64,000 nt of DNA. Source: Sciurus carolinensis. Taxonomy: Eukaryota; Chordata; Mammalia; Rodentia; Sciuridae. A program made the position numbers and the translations under genes. The notes below the pieces were generated by a model. That model ran no database searches, was not told the origin of the DNA, and saw nothing but the letters and a program-made list of their open reading frames with translations. The stretch is taken from the NCBI RefSeq assembly GCF_902686445.1, contig NC_062213.1, positions 10,103,241 through 10,167,240 on the forward strand, read 5' to 3'. This document shows positions 12,200 through 24,544 of the stretch, one piece after another. Within the stretch, counting starts at the first letter, position 1; each line of letters opens with the position of its first letter.

Positions 12200-13545
12200 T
12201 TTCCTCTTTTCTGGGTTTCCTGGAAGTTAAATGAACACATGTCAACTAAATAAGTGCTTGTCTGACTAAAACTACATTAGATTCAGATGAAGGCCAGGCC
12301 TCAGCTACCCAGGTGAGTCTGATCTCACCAGGAACACCCTCCCACACAGTTGGCCTGGGTTCACAGAGGAATCAGTTTCAGGAGCATTGGGAACTCACCG
12401 ACCTCATGTTGACAGGCGAGGCTCCTAGGGATTAGGGAGAAGGGCTCCTCTGGTTACCGAGAGGCCAGGGATGCTTCCGAGAATGGCAGGCTCAGTGGGC
12501 TCTGCCATATCTTGAAATGGATTCATGAACTTCTTATCTTCTGTTGAATTCCTTTCTGCAGCCCCTTGAGTCTGTCGATGGTTTTTAGAAGGAAATAGTA
12601 GAGGAGGTGATCCTGGCCCAGATCCCAGTGAGGAGACCACCACAGTCTTTTGCCTCTGCAGAACTACAGCTGCCTCCTAGAGCAGGCTTTGTCCTTTTTC
12701 CCACCTTCCTGTAGGGGTGAGTGACAGGCAGGAAATGAGGAGGAAAAGACCAATTCAAGGCCACTGGTGGAATGCCTGTCTCTCTTCTGTCATTTCTGGA
12801 CCCTGTGCCTTGAGACTGAGAGCCACACCCAGCCTCCCTTGCTCTGGGGGCTTACAAGGCAGCAGGAGAGGCCCTTGCTCTTTTTCTACTTCAGGTCCCT
12901 GATTCTTGGGTTTTCTCAAAGCAGTGAGGCTGGAGTATGCCTGAATGGCAGCCTGGATGGCTGCTGCCATCACTGCCTAGTGTGAATGTTGTAGGAGAAG
13001 CTGCAGGTCCTGGGCTTGCAGCTGCAGATTCGATGGACAGAAGGGTTAACACTGTTTTGTGGTGCAAAACCATCCCAAACACCAGGGGCTCTTTTCCAAA
13101 GAGCTAGCTAGGATCCACCCTGTTTACTACATCTGCATGCAACCTTTCCTCACTCTGAGGTCCAGTTGCCCAGGCAACCAGGAGTGGCAGCTGAGTGGTG
13201 TGGCTCTGACTCCTATCACTCTTTCCCTGGTGGATGAGCTCACAGAAATGACTCCACAGTTCTTCCTGCTCCTCTCTTGCCCTCCTCCTCCTTTCTCCTG
13301 CTGAAGTCTCATAGCTTCTCTTCAGAATTGGGCTGACTGACAGTGTCTCTCAAATTGGCTCTTTTCACTGCCTCCATTCGGATTCCATTAGCTGGCCTTG
13401 ACCCTGCCCTTATGTGAGCCTCTTCTGGTCAACACTCCCACTCCTCAGCTCAGTGGAATCTGATCGCTAATGTAGATGAAAAACTAACAACAACAACAAC
13501 AGAAAGAGCAGAGCACTTCCCAATGAGCACACTCAAATAGAGCAG
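12200..13545. other. Non-coding stretch, no gene recognised
   Basis: Mixed-composition sequence with short frames on both strands and no domain. There is a (CAA)n run at about 13486-13500. Nothing else is supported. Confidence 0.4.
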
Positions 13546-13546
13546 T

Positions 13547-13640
13547 TTTTTTTAATTTTATTTTTTATTGGCTCTTCTTAGTCATACATGACAACAGAAT
13601 CCATTTTGACATAATTATAAAAGTACGTAGAGCAGGTTTT
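13547..13640 (-). mobile_element. Short L1 3' end, antisense
   Basis: A T-rich start at 13547 is followed by 'cttagtcatacatgacaaca' and 'ccattttgacataattataa', which match the reverse complement of a squirrel-type L1 3' terminus. It is severely 5'-truncated (under 100 bp). Confidence 0.55.
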
Positions 13641-13930
13641 ATTGTCTATGTTTCCACATAGTCTGGAGGAGAGGGGACACGCCCTTGAGAGGAACCTGGG
13701 GAGAGGAATCATGTGGAAGGGGTCCCCAGATTCAGGGAGGAGATGGTCACGCCTTGCCGAGCTGCAGCATTCCTCAGGTGGAGGAGACAGGTGTAAGACC
13801 AGGATGCCTTGTGGTTTCTCAGAACAAACACTCCGCAGCCAGAAGGTTGGCAGGAGCCCTGGGAGACAAGGGTGTTTCCACGCAAGGTTTGGGCAAGCCA
13901 CGGACCCCAGAGATAAAGCCCGAAGGCGCC

Positions 13931-13966
13931 CTTGACTCCCTTGACTCCCTTGACTCCCTCGCACTC
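13931..13966. repeat. 9-bp tandem repeat (cttgactcc) x3 plus partial
   Basis: Three exact copies of cttgactcc run from 13931 to 13957, followed by a degenerate fourth copy (ctcgcactc). They give the repeated Leu-Asp-Ser reading in an incidental frame. Confidence 0.9.
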
Positions 13967-14399
13967 CCCGCAGAGAACTTGCCAGCAAACCCTCTTGGTT
14001 CTGTCTTGGTAGCTCCAGAATCTGGCCAGCTCTTGCCACCTCCCTTGTCACCTGACTGTCTTGGTGACTTCCCCATCTTCCCACCGAGTCTCCCCCTTTC
14101 CTCTCCTGCCTGTTGCAATGTATTCTCCATACCCCAGCCTGGGGACCCCTAGGCAGCAGTGAGACCATGTCCTTGTCCCCCTCTGCTCAGATGCTCTGAG
14201 AGAGCTTCCTGGTACAGCCAGGGAACAAGCCAGTCTCCTGGGCTCCCTTTGCCCCCTCCTCCTGGCCTGCACCCCTCGCTGCTGCTGGTCTTCAGGCCAG
14301 GCACTTGCTCTTCTCTGCAGGAAACTTTGTCCCCTCACCTCCTCCAAGCCCCCCTCGCTGGAATCTCGCTTTCTCAGTAAGGTTTTCCTAGGCCTGCTT

Positions 14400-14615
14400 A
14401 ATGCTGCAGCCCCACCTCTCTGTCCACAGCCTCCTTCCTCCATAGCCCTGGAGTGCTGGGTGTGCTTGGTACTTGTTTTCTGTCTACCGGCTCCCTCCCG
14501 GAATGGAAGCTCAGGAGGGCAAAGGTTCCTGGGAGTTTTATTCAGCGCCAAATGCTCATGACCTGGGAAATTGCTGGGCCCTTGGCAGAGGCCTTCATGA
14601 GTGCTTGCTGAATCA
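14400..14615 (+). mobile_element. L2 LINE 3' end, sense
   Basis: A typical L2 end is present: 'tggaagctcaggagggcaaa' stands for the 'gagctccttgagggcaggga' box, followed by 'ggcccttggcagaggccttc' and 'tgagtgcttgctgaatcaag'. It is diverged. Confidence 0.6.
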
Positions 14616-15275
14616 AGGAATGATAAGAATCATCATGAACTTCTTTAAGTGGAGGCCGTTTCCCACGGAGACTCTCTAGCAAGGTGGTAAAAGGATATAT
14701 CCTTTTCCTTTCAAACATCATTATTATTCCTGATGTTTGTTCTAGCTTAATACAATTTCATTTTCAACTTTGGGCTGCGGTGTGTGGAAGAATCTGCATG
14801 GCAGCTCTCAGCCTGATCACACTTCACAAGTGTGAGAGAATTGTGAAGGAGCCAGTGGTAGTTCAATTTTTTTCTACTTTTTTTCCCCCAATCACAGAAA
14901 TATCTTATGTAACTATCAATATTGATTTTGCATATGACTATCCTTTAGTAGCCCCCTTTAACATTTTCCTCAGAAAACTTGGGTAGCTTTGGAATCTAAG
15001 CAGAACTCTTATTCTTCTTACTTTTCTGTTAAGTTTTTCCAAAATTTAAATTTTCTTTGCTGTAATTACTCATTTATTTGAGATGAAATATACTTCAAAA
15101 ATGTTTGACTAATACAGGTATCTTTATCTGTTCAAAGATTTTAGAATAATATGCCAGTGGTAATTTACATGTTTTCTGATATTATAGATTGTTGACTTTT
15201 AAAAATGTAAAAAAAGATCATGTTTTCCTTAAAGAAGTTGTTTGTAATAGGCTCAGTGAATTGTGGGCTGTTCTT

Positions 15276-15352
15276 TTTTGCGAAACTAGGGATTAAAACC
15301 AGGGCCTTGCGGATATTAGGCAAGCCTTCCTCCGCTGAGCTACGTCCCCAAC
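15276..15352 (-). mobile_element. ID SINE, antisense
   Basis: The sequence is the reverse complement of an ID unit: 'aaactagggattaaaaccag', 'gccttgcggatattaggcaa', then 'ctgagctacgtccccaacc'. There is no visible long tail, so it is old or truncated. Confidence 0.8.
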
Positions 15353-15359
15353 CTACGTG

Positions 15360-17885
15360 CTTTGCTTAATGTTGTCAATCAGAATCCAGTCAAGAAATAG
15401 CAAAATCTGGAGTCAAAATATCAACAATAAATTCTGATACCCCCTTTAATGCCAGGGATAATAGGAAATCTTGTTAATTCTAAGGTTTTCTACTACTAAC
15501 ATACCTTTCAGCTTTCCAGGAGTGAGAACTTTGCTTATTTAAATGTCCGACACCAGTATTATGGATAATTAACTAATATCAACACTAGAAATATGTAATA
15601 AGACAAATAATTTACGAATGCTTCTGAAGTTGCTGAAGGGGTTGTTGGAAAATGGTGATCTATGTCAATTGTATGGCTGGACTTTGTTACTGAGCACTAT
15701 CAATATAGTCTGATTCAACTCTTCCCAACTCCCAAGACTTATGTCAATGTTTTTGATATCTAGAGAACATAGACAGTTTGGAAGTTTACAAAGATAAAAT
15801 ATTTAGGCGTTTTTAGAAATTACTTACAAGCATGGGTGAAGATGTTAACATGTATACTTAAGCAAAATGATAGTGGGGAAAAAGTTTGCTATACTATGCC
15901 CATAAATAAATTATATGGGCATTATTAATAACAGACGAGGGTATTGTTAGCATGTTTGGTTGTCACAGAGTAAGATGCTAGAGCACAGTAGTAGGATACT
16001 TGTAGATTTGGAAAACCTTCAGGTAACTAATGAATTATTAATTAATCGATTAAATATTTATTAAATTCAACTAAGATTTATTAAGCACCTAGATAAAGGT
16101 CTGTGTGAATTAAAGTAGAAGAGCAAAAATGCAGTACGTGTCCCTCAGTCTTTGCTCCTGTCCCCTCCTTATTCCCCAAGACCCAGATTTGCCCTTGCCC
16201 AAGTGTACAAGTCCCAGTTTCCAATAGGCTTAGACTCTCGCTAAGTCTATTCACTTCTGCTTAACTTTGAAATTCTGTTGCTGGCTCAGACACTAGTATC
16301 ATGGTCATGAATTCTTGGATCCATTATGGCTCCCCAAATCCCTTTCCCTTCATTAGACCCAGCACCAGCAGGACCATACCTACACAGAGTTACAATCTGT
16401 AGAATTTCCACTTCTCCATTTATGGACAGACAGGAAGAGGCATCTCTGGGTCTTTTCTCTTAACTCTAGTCTATGCCATCCACCCATCCATCCGTCCATT
16501 CATCCGTCCATTCATTCGTTCATCATCTAGCTATTCATTCCAGAAATGTGAATGCACACCTATTGTGTGTTAGGCACCTATACTGAGTTCTCAGAAATAC
16601 AAAGGAAAAGGTAGACTTCCACTGATCTAACCCCTGGTGGAGTTAGCTGAGAGCTGGGAGTCCCACCTGCCTGTTGCCTTTAACTGAAGACCTAGTGGGG
16701 GAACTCTCCTTTCTCAGTCCCTGTTACATGCCTTGTCCGGTGTCTCCTGCTGAGACACAGTCCTCTCTCTCTAAAATATTTCTATGGTCTTATGTATATA
16801 GTTATTAGCAATGCTTATATAAATAGTTATTAGTAATGCTTTTAGCTAATTGCATTGAATGAAATTTCATTGAAGATCAAAAATGTTATTGTTTTCCAGG
16901 GTTGAAATGGTAAAGATGATATAAAAAGAAAATTATATGATTTAGAAAACTCAGATTAAAACATGAAAATAGGAAAATTATGGATAGGGAGAATAAACAA
17001 AAACACTTCTCATTCATAATCCTCACATTATATACATTGCAATTTACATTGATAATTAAATATCTTCAAGGAAAATGAATAGATGTGGATGAAAATATGT
17101 AATTTACAAAGTATTGCACAAACTAATTGCAAACAAAAGTTAATACAATTACATGGTATAAAAAAACATGAGAAAGGAAACATAAAAACCTGAAAATCTG
17201 TAGGAAAGTAACAGATAAAGATTAAAAGAATCAATTATGCCACCCAACTTACAAGAGCACACAAGAAATGGATGAAGAAAATACTAAATAAAGTTGCACA
17301 GGTGACTGCAAATACAATTGCAGTATTTATGGAAAAAGTATTATCAGATGATATAATCTAAAGCAAAAAAGCATCAAATGAAACCATGAGAATCATTCTA
17401 TTGTTACAAAAATAATATAAAATAAAGATCCAACTGCCTTTAATTTAGTAGATTGTTCATTATTTGCATAAGAAGCATAAGATCTTAGAAACACAAGGAA
17501 ATGTCAACAGAATCACTCTATTAAAAGATTTATGGACAATATCTGACTTTGATAGACATGATCAACAAAAGTATGGTCACTCTAAGAATAATGTAATTAA
17601 TAGTTATCATTATCTTGTAACCCTTACCAGGAGGTTGAATACCTTCTTATAAAGCATCAATAACTTTAAAAGTTCATAATAAATAAAATACTCTGAAAAC
17701 CTTATTTTCATTTCCAAAGGAAAAAATTAGAGAAATTATGTTTAATAGTCATTAGAGAAGGCCAATAAATAAAACTGATAAAATCAAAATGTTGTTCTAA
17801 TCGGATATTAAACCATAAAAGAAATAAAAATGCAATTGCAATTATTTGGAAAATTAAAAATGTAAATATTAGTAAATATATAGGT
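15360..17885. other. AT-rich non-coding stretch
   Basis: No exon was recognised. 16060-16110 and 16545-16615 contain MIR/L2-like scraps ('ttattaagcacctagataa'). 16483-16527 is a degenerate (ATCC)n run. 16900-17885 is very A-rich and may be part of a decayed LINE. Confidence 0.45.
16480..16527. repeat. Degenerate (CCAT)n tetranucleotide repeat
   Basis: Successive units ccat/ccac/ccgt/tcat run from 'ccatccacccatccatccgt' to 'attcgttcatc'. It is an imperfect microsatellite. Confidence 0.85.
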
Positions 17886-17889
17886 CTGT

Positions 17890-19930
17890 GATCAGTTTCA
17901 AATTGATTTTCATGTATAACATAAAGCAATTCCCCACATGGATATGCAGGTCAAGCACCAAAAGAGATGTCACCTTCCTCTTTGAAGTACTTTGGCACCT
18001 TTGTAAAAAATCAATGACCTTATAAGCAAAGGTCTGCTTTTAGACTTTGTATTTTGTGTCAACGATATATTTATCCTTTTGACAATACTACCCTATGTTG
18101 ACTATGTAGTTTTATAATGAAGTTTGGAAGTTGTAATTCTTTCAGATTTTTATCAGAATTTTGACTTTTATTTGTATATTTATAAAAATTTAAGAACCAA
18201 TATTTATCAATTTACATGCAAAGACCTGTTGAGATGATAATTAGAACAGCATTAAATTTGTTGGTTAACCTGGGAACAATTGACATCTTAATATTGTTAA
18301 GTTTGCCAGTCTGTGGTCATGGGGTTTCTCTAAATTAAGTGCTTTAAAGTTTATCTCTTGACAGTAGTTTGTAGTTTTAAATGTAGAAGTCATGCCCAAC
18401 TTTCGCTAAAATGATTCTACGTTATGGTTTTTATTTTATGATTTTTTTGGTCACTATTATAGATAAAATTTCCTTATAAATTTCATTTTTTCCATTATTT
18501 ACTATTAATATATCCAAATAAAAATGATTTTTGTATATTGACATTATCAAATATTCAGTTAATAGAAATAGTAATTTTTATTACTAGAAGTGGTAATTAT
18601 AAGTTGTTTAGAATTTCTCATTTTTTAAAAGAAATCACTTAATCTGTGAGTAGAATTTTATTTTTTGCTTTTCAACTTCATTTCTTATTAGCTTAATTCT
18701 TATTTAGCTATTCACTGTTGGAAAGCCTGACTCTCAAAGGGTTCGCTTCATTTACTCCCCTGCCTTGCTGGTATCTAGTGTCTGAAAAAGGCTGTTTCCT
18801 TCATATTTGCTCAGTGTTTCTGGTGTCTGTGGCAGTAGGTCAAGTCCAGTGTCACTTTTTCATGACCAGATGTCATGTAACTTCATTATTGACGGATGTT
18901 TTCTGTGAACATGTTTTGATAGTTCATTGACAGGTTTTCTTTTCTGTTGTTCAGCATTTTATAAATGTTGTTCCATTGTTTCTAAAGAGAAGAAATCAAT
19001 AATTCATATTTTTGTCCTTGCATTTAAAGTATCATTTCTCTGTGGCTGCTTTAAAGATTTTTTCTTTCTCTTTTGTTTTAATCTATATAGTTCCATTTGT
19101 TTTTATACAATGTGGTGTTCTCTGTGTCTTGAACAATTATGTATATGTATTTAAACACATTTGGGGAGTTTGGGGCCATTATTTCTTTAAATATTTGCCT
19201 AGCCTCATCTCTTTCCTCCTTTGAGACTCTAGCCTGTATAAGCTCAAGCATTTAAATCTAAGAATCACCTGGAGAAATACAGTTCAATAAAAATGTTTAA
19301 AAAGCTAGGTGCCCAGGCCCCTATCTGTACATTGACATTGGTCCTTCAGGCACTGATGATTTACATTTCTAATCCTTTTTCTCCTCCTGTTATTCAGATT
19401 GAATAATTTGTATTGAGTTGTCTTCCAATTTACTGACCATTTTAAAACAACTTTTATTCCTTGTGCTGCTCCTTGTTTTGTTCCTTGTGCTGTTAGTTGT
19501 ACTCAGTGAATTTATTTATTTCAGATATTATACCTTTCAGTTGTAGAATTTCTCAGTGCAAAAAAAAGTACTATTTTGTCTACTAAGATTCCTGATATTT
19601 TTATTCATCCTCTAATTCCAACATTTGGATAATTGTATGATCCATTTCTGTTTTTGTTAATGCAAAGTTAGAAACATTTTCCTGTTTCTTCATGTATATA
19701 TCTAGTAATATTTTATAATACATCTAGGAATACTTTTCTATGCTCTCGACATTTTGGATTGTAAATTGTAGAGATTCCTCTTTATCCATTGAGAAGTTGA
19801 CTTTTTCTATGGAAGTTAACTTGACTATGCTCACTTTCTAAACTGTCTTCTGTAGCAAGCTGCTACTCAGATCTCTGCTTTGATTTGTTTTCTCCCACCT
19901 TCCAGTCTTTGTACAAGTTTTTCTATTGGT
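17890..19930 (-). mobile_element. Ancient L1M, antisense, fragmented
   Basis: 17890-18480 follows the reverse-complemented ORF2 of old L1M: 'cccacatggatatgcaggtc', 'tttggcacctttgtaaaaaa', 'tttgttggttaacctgggaa', then 'attgacatcttaatattgtt'. Farther right, 'ccattatttctttaaatatt' (19178), 'attgaataatttgtattgag' and 'attttcctgtttcttcatgt' match a more 5' part of L1M, also antisense. The order agrees with one old element broken by deletions and by an insertion at 19253. Confidence 0.7.
19253..19378 (+). mobile_element. MER5A-like DNA transposon fragment
   Basis: 'taagaatcacctggagaaat', then 'gtgcccaggcccctatctgt' and 'actgatgatttacatttcta' match the layout of MER5A (a non-autonomous hAT-Charlie element). 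It interrupts the old antisense L1M sequence. Confidence 0.6.
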
Positions 19931-19984
19931 AGGAGGCACTTTTCCCCCTTTTCAAATGGCTAATCTTTTCTTTTCTTTCTTTCT

Positions 19985-20012
19985 TTTCTTTTTTTTTTTT
20001 TTTTTTTTTTTG
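19985..20012. repeat. Poly(T) tract
   Basis: A run of T with few interruptions sits after TTCTTTTC-type pyrimidine repeats. It may be the tail of an unidentified antisense retroelement. Confidence 0.7.
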
Positions 20013-20140
20013 CTCATACGATACTCCTAAGAACCTTCTCTGATCCCCAAAGTGTACTTTTCTGGTCGATGATATTCCCAGATCATCCTGTGCTTAGTTT
20101 CTATCATGCATTTATCACACTGCTATAAAACTGTCTGTTG

Positions 20141-20603
20141 GCTTGTGTTAGTCAGTTTTTTGCTGCTGTGACAAAATACCTGAGAAAAACAACTAAAAGG
20201 AAGGCACATTTATTTTGGTTCATGATTTTAGCACATTTTCTCCACTGTAAGGTAGAGGAGCATGAAGGAAAGAGCATGATGAAGCACAGCTGCTCACCAC
20301 ATGGTGGCACGGAAACAGAGGTATAGTTGGGGGAGGGGCTGGGGACAAGATGTAGTCCTTTAAGGGTATGTCCCCCAGGACCTACAACCTTCAACTGGGT
20401 CCCACATCCTATAGTTTCTACCACCTCCCAATAATGTCATCAAATTATAAATGCACCAATGGGTTATTAATCCACTGATGAGGTCAAAGCCCTCATGACT
20501 GATACTTCCCCAAGTCCCCACCTCTGCATATTACTGCATTGGGGGGAAAACTTTAGACACGTGATCCTCCAGGAATATTCCAGATCCAGACCATAATAGC
20601 TTG
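20141..20603 (-). mobile_element. Solo ERVL-MaLR LTR with 5-bp TSD, antisense
   Basis: The LTR proper spans 20146-20598, from 'tgttagtcagttttttgctg' to 'ccagaccataata'. The flanking 5-mer gcttg occurs at both 20141-20145 and 20599-20603, a perfect target-site duplication. The element splits a probable L2 3' end (20020-20140 and 20604-20680). There is no internal sequence, so it is a solo LTR left by recombination. The two frames at about 20138-20424 are incidental. Confidence 0.85.
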
Positions 20604-20986
20604 CTTTCCCTTCCCCTGCACCTAAGTTCCATGAAGCAAGAACCTTGTCTAGTTCAGGGGCAAGTGGAGGTAATCAAAACAAACAAACAAAACACCCAAA
20701 GCTTGTTGCTTCAAGTTGATTGGTAAATAAAATAAATGTTTATTTTACAATAAAATTGGGGAATATATTCTATGTGGAAAATATTAAGTCTGTCAACTTA
20801 TTTTATACTATACACTAAAATAAATTTTGTATGGATTTAATATTTGAAAATTATTTCTTAAAATCAAGTATCTTCATTCTCTGCAGAGAAGCAAGATGTT
20901 TCAAAACAGGAAACAATGGCAAAAATCACAGAAAATCAATAATTTTGATTAATACATTAAAAGCTATATTTAAAAACTACCATGGA

Positions 20987-21000
20987 ATAGCTATTGTTTA
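20987..21000. repeat. Target-site duplication, left copy (twin-primed L1)
   Basis: The 14-mer atagctattgttta immediately precedes the T-rich end of the L1. The right copy at 24530-24543 is atagttattgttta, with one C/T difference. Confidence 0.75.
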
Positions 21001-21018
21001 TTTATTTATTTTTTTTTT

Positions 21019-21113
21019 GGACACAAGAAGCAGGTTTATTTAAGCTACAATGGTCCAGAGGTCTAATGTCTAGAAATCTCTGAACTCTGAGCCTGAAAAT
21101 CCTTTTTAAAAAG
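21019..21113 (-). other. Probable 3'-transduced flank of an L1 source locus
   Basis: This segment sits between the L1's own poly(A) (as poly(T), 21114-21126) and a second, outer poly(A) (21009-21018). Read on the minus strand it carries AATAAA (complement of 21035-21040) about 16 nt before the outer tail, as expected when L1 transcription reads through to a downstream signal. The segment is not part of the L1 3' UTR seen at 35210 or 54990. Confidence 0.6.
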
Positions 21114-22690
21114 TTTTTTTATTTTTACAGACTGCATTTTGATTCATTATACACAAATGGGGTACATCATTTTGTTTCTATGGTTGTGCATGATGTAGAT
21201 TCACACCATTTGTGTAATCATACATGTACACAGGGTAATGATGTCTGTCTCATTCCACCATCTTTCATACCCCCACCCTCTCATTTCCCACTACATAATC
21301 TAAAGTTTGTCCATTCTTCTCTCACTTCCCACCCTCCCACCTCCATTTTATATCATCATCCACTTACCAGGGAAAACATTTGGCCTTTGGTTTTTGGGGA
21401 TTGGCCTATTTTACCTAGCATGATATTCTCCAATTCCATTCATTTATCTGCAAGTGCCATAATATTATTATTCTTTATGGCTGAATAATTTTCCATGGTG
21501 TATATTTACCACAGTTTCTTTATCCATTCATCTGTTGAAGGCATCTAGGTTGGTTCCACAACCTAGCTATAGTGAGTTGAGCTGCTGTAAACATTGATGT
21601 GGTTGCATTACTGATCACTGTAGTATGCTAATTTTAAGTCCTTTGGGTATAAACCGAGGAGTGGGATAACTGGGTCAAAAAGGTGTGTCCATTCCAAGTT
21701 TTCTGAGGATTCTCCTCACTGCTTTCCAAAGTGACTTAATCAATTTGCAACTACATCAGCAATGTAAAATTGTGCGTTTCCCCCCACATTCATGACAACA
21801 TCTATTATTGTTTGTGTTCTTGATAATAGCCATTCTAATTGGAGTAAGATAAAATCTTAGAGTTGTTTTAATTTGTATTTCTGTAATTACTAGAGATGTT
21901 GAACCCTTTTTCATACATTTATTAATTGCCTGTATATCTTCTTCTGTAAAGTGTCCAGTTCCTTGGCCCATTTATTGATTGGATTTTTTGTGTTTTTGGT
22001 GTAAATTTTTGTAAGTTCTTTATAAATTTTGGAGATAAGTGCTCTGTCTGAAGTGTGTGTGGAAAAGATTTTCTCCCACTCTGTAGGCTCTCTTTTCACA
22101 TTATTGATTGTATCCTTTGCTAAGAAAAAGCTTTTTAGTTTGAATCATCCCATTTATTGATTCTTGCTTTGATTTCTTGTGCTGTGGGAGTCTTGTTAAG
22201 GAAGTCTGATCCTAAGCCAACATGATGAAGATTCAGGCCTACTTTGTCTTCTACTTTGTGCAGGGTCTTTGGTCTAATTTCTAAGTCCTTGATCTATTTT
22301 GAGATGAGTTTCGTGCAGGATGAAAGATAGAGGTTTAATTTCATTTTACTGCAGATGGATTTCCAGTTTTCCCAGCACCATTTGTTGAACAGGCTATCTT
22401 TTCTCCATTGTATGTTTTTGGCTTCTTTGTCTAGTATGAGAAACTGTATTTCTGTGGATTTATCTCTGTGTCTTCTATTCTGTACCATTGATCTACCTAT
22501 CTATTTTTGTGCTAATACCATACCATTTTTGTTACTATTGCTCTGTAGTGTAGTTTAATGTCTGGTATTCTGATACCTCCTGCTTCACCTTTCCTGCTCA
22601 GGATTGTTTTGACTATTTGCGGTCTCTTATTAGTCCAGATGAAGTTCATGATTGCTTTCTCAATTTCTATGAGAAATGTCATTGGGATTA

Positions 22691-24529
22691 CCCTGTATTT
22701 TATCAGACCATAAAGGAATGCAATTAGAAATCAATGATAAAATAAAAAACAAAAACTACTCCTATACTTGGAGACTAAATAATGTGCTATTGAATGATGC
22801 TATGAAGACATCAGGGAACAGAAGACATCAAGGAAGAAATAAAAAAATTCTTAGAGGTAAATGAGAACAATGACACAGCATATCAAAATCTCTGGGACAC
22901 TTTGAAAGCAATACTAAGAGGAAAGTTCATTGCATTGAACTCATACACTAAAAAAATAAAAAGTCAACAGCTAAATTACCTAACATTGTATCTCAAAGCC
23001 CTAGAAAAAGAACAGATCAACACCAAAAATAATAGAAGACAGGAAATAATTAAAATCAGAGCTGAAATCAATGAAATTGAAACAAGAGAAACAATTCAAA
23101 AAATTGACAAAACAAAAAGTTGATTCTTTGAAAAAGTAAACAAAATTGATAAACCCTTAGCCACACTAACAAAGAGGAGAGAGAAAACTCAAATTACTAG
23201 AATTTGTGTTGAAAAAGTAAAGATCATGACAGACACCATTGAAATACATAACATAATTAGAAGCTACTTTGAAAATCTATACTCCAATAAAATAAAAAAT
23301 ATCAAAGACATTGATACATTTTTAGGGATATATGATTCCCCCAAACTGAATCAGGAAGATGTGTACAAATTAAACAGATCAATTTCAAGCACCAAAATAG
23401 AAGAAGACATCAAAAGCTTACCAACCAAAATAAGTCAAGGACCAGATGGATTCTCAGCTGAATTCTGAATTAAAGAATAACTAATACCAATACTCCTCAA
23501 AGTATTCCAGGAAATAGAAAAGGAAGGAACTCTTCCAAACTCATTCTATTATGCTAGTATCATTCTGATACCAAAACCAGACAAAGATGCATCAAGGAAA
23601 GAAAACTTTAGACCAATATCCCTGATGAACATAGATGCAAAAATACGTAACAAAATTCTGGCAAATTGCATACAAAAACATATTAAAAAGATAGTGCACC
23701 ATGATCAAGTGGGGTTTATCCCAGGGAAGCAAGTTTGGTTCAGCATCCAGAAATCAATAAATGTAATCCATCACATCAATAGACTTAAAGTGAAGAATCA
23801 TATGATTATGTTAATAGGTGCTGAGATAGTGTTTGATAAAATGCAGCACCCCTTCATGCTCAAAATGCTAGAAAAAATAGGGATAGTAGGAGCATACCTC
23901 AATAATGTAAAGGTTATCTATGCGAAGTCCATGGCCAACATCATTCTAAACAGAGAAAAATTGAAAGCATTCCCTCTAAAAACTGGAACAAGGCAGGGAT
24001 GCCCTCTTTCACCACTTCTATTCAACATTATCCTTGAAGTTCTAGCCAGAGCAATTAGACAGACCAAAGAAATTAAAGGGATACAAATAGGAAAAGAAGG
24101 ACTCAAGCTGTCACTATTTGCAGATGACATGATTCTATATTTATAGAATCCAAAAAACTCCACTAGAAAACTTCTAGGACTAATAAATGAATTCAGCAAA
24201 GTAGGAGGATATAAAATCAATATGCATAAATCTAACGCATTTCTATTCATAAGTGATGAATCCTCTGAAAAAGAAATTAGGAAAACCACTCCATTCACAG
24301 TAGCCTCAAAAAAATAAAATACTTGGGAATCCATCTAACAAAAGAGGTGAAAGACCTCTACAATGAAAACTACAGAACACTAAAGAAAGAAATTCAAGAA
24401 AGTCTTAGAAGAGGGAAAAATCTCCCGCGTTCTTAGATAGGCAGAATTAATATTTTCAAAATGGTCATTCTACCAAAGGTGCTATACAGATCCAATGCAA
24501 TTCCAATTAAAATCCTAGTGACATTCCTC
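22691..24529 (+). pseudogene. L1 ORF2 fragment (endonuclease end to RT), inverted part
   Basis: Frames at 22676-22864, 22902-23123, 23226-23468 and 23625-24146 together cover the L1 ORF2 region. They begin at the end of the endonuclease domain (motif SDHKG, holding the catalytic His), run through the linker, and reach the reverse transcriptase with the intact hallmark TRQGCPLSP and catalytic FADDM boxes. Stops at 23466 (TGA) and 24144 (TAG) and small indels break it. The N-terminal endonuclease and the ATG are absent because of truncation. It cannot encode an active protein. Confidence 0.85.
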
Positions 24530-24543
24530 ATAGTTATTGTTTA
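24530..24543. repeat. Target-site duplication, right copy (twin-primed L1)
   Basis: atagttattgttta directly follows the inverted ORF2 segment and pairs with 20987-21000. Confidence 0.75.
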
Positions 24544-24544
24544 G

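Larger units (their letters stand above)
21001..24529 (-). mobile_element. Twin-primed L1 with TSD and probable 3' transduction
   Basis: The element is inserted on the minus strand. A T-rich tail is at 21001-21018, then about 95 bp of extra sequence, then an internal poly(T) at 21114-21126 where the normal L1 3' UTR begins ('cagactgcattttgattcat'). 21127-22690 is the reverse complement of the 3' UTR and ORF2 C-terminal half. At about 22690 the orientation flips and 22691-24529 reads ORF2 sense from the endonuclease end to the post-RT region. The sense segment ends where the antisense segment begins, with a short overlap (about 20 bp). A 14-bp near-perfect TSD flanks the whole. Confidence 0.88.

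Noticed and set aside
13578..14168. 196-codon minus frame overlapping a 155-codon + frame
   Set aside because: Both frames cross the 9-bp repeat and GC-rich DNA. Mutually antisense long frames without domains are typical of chance.
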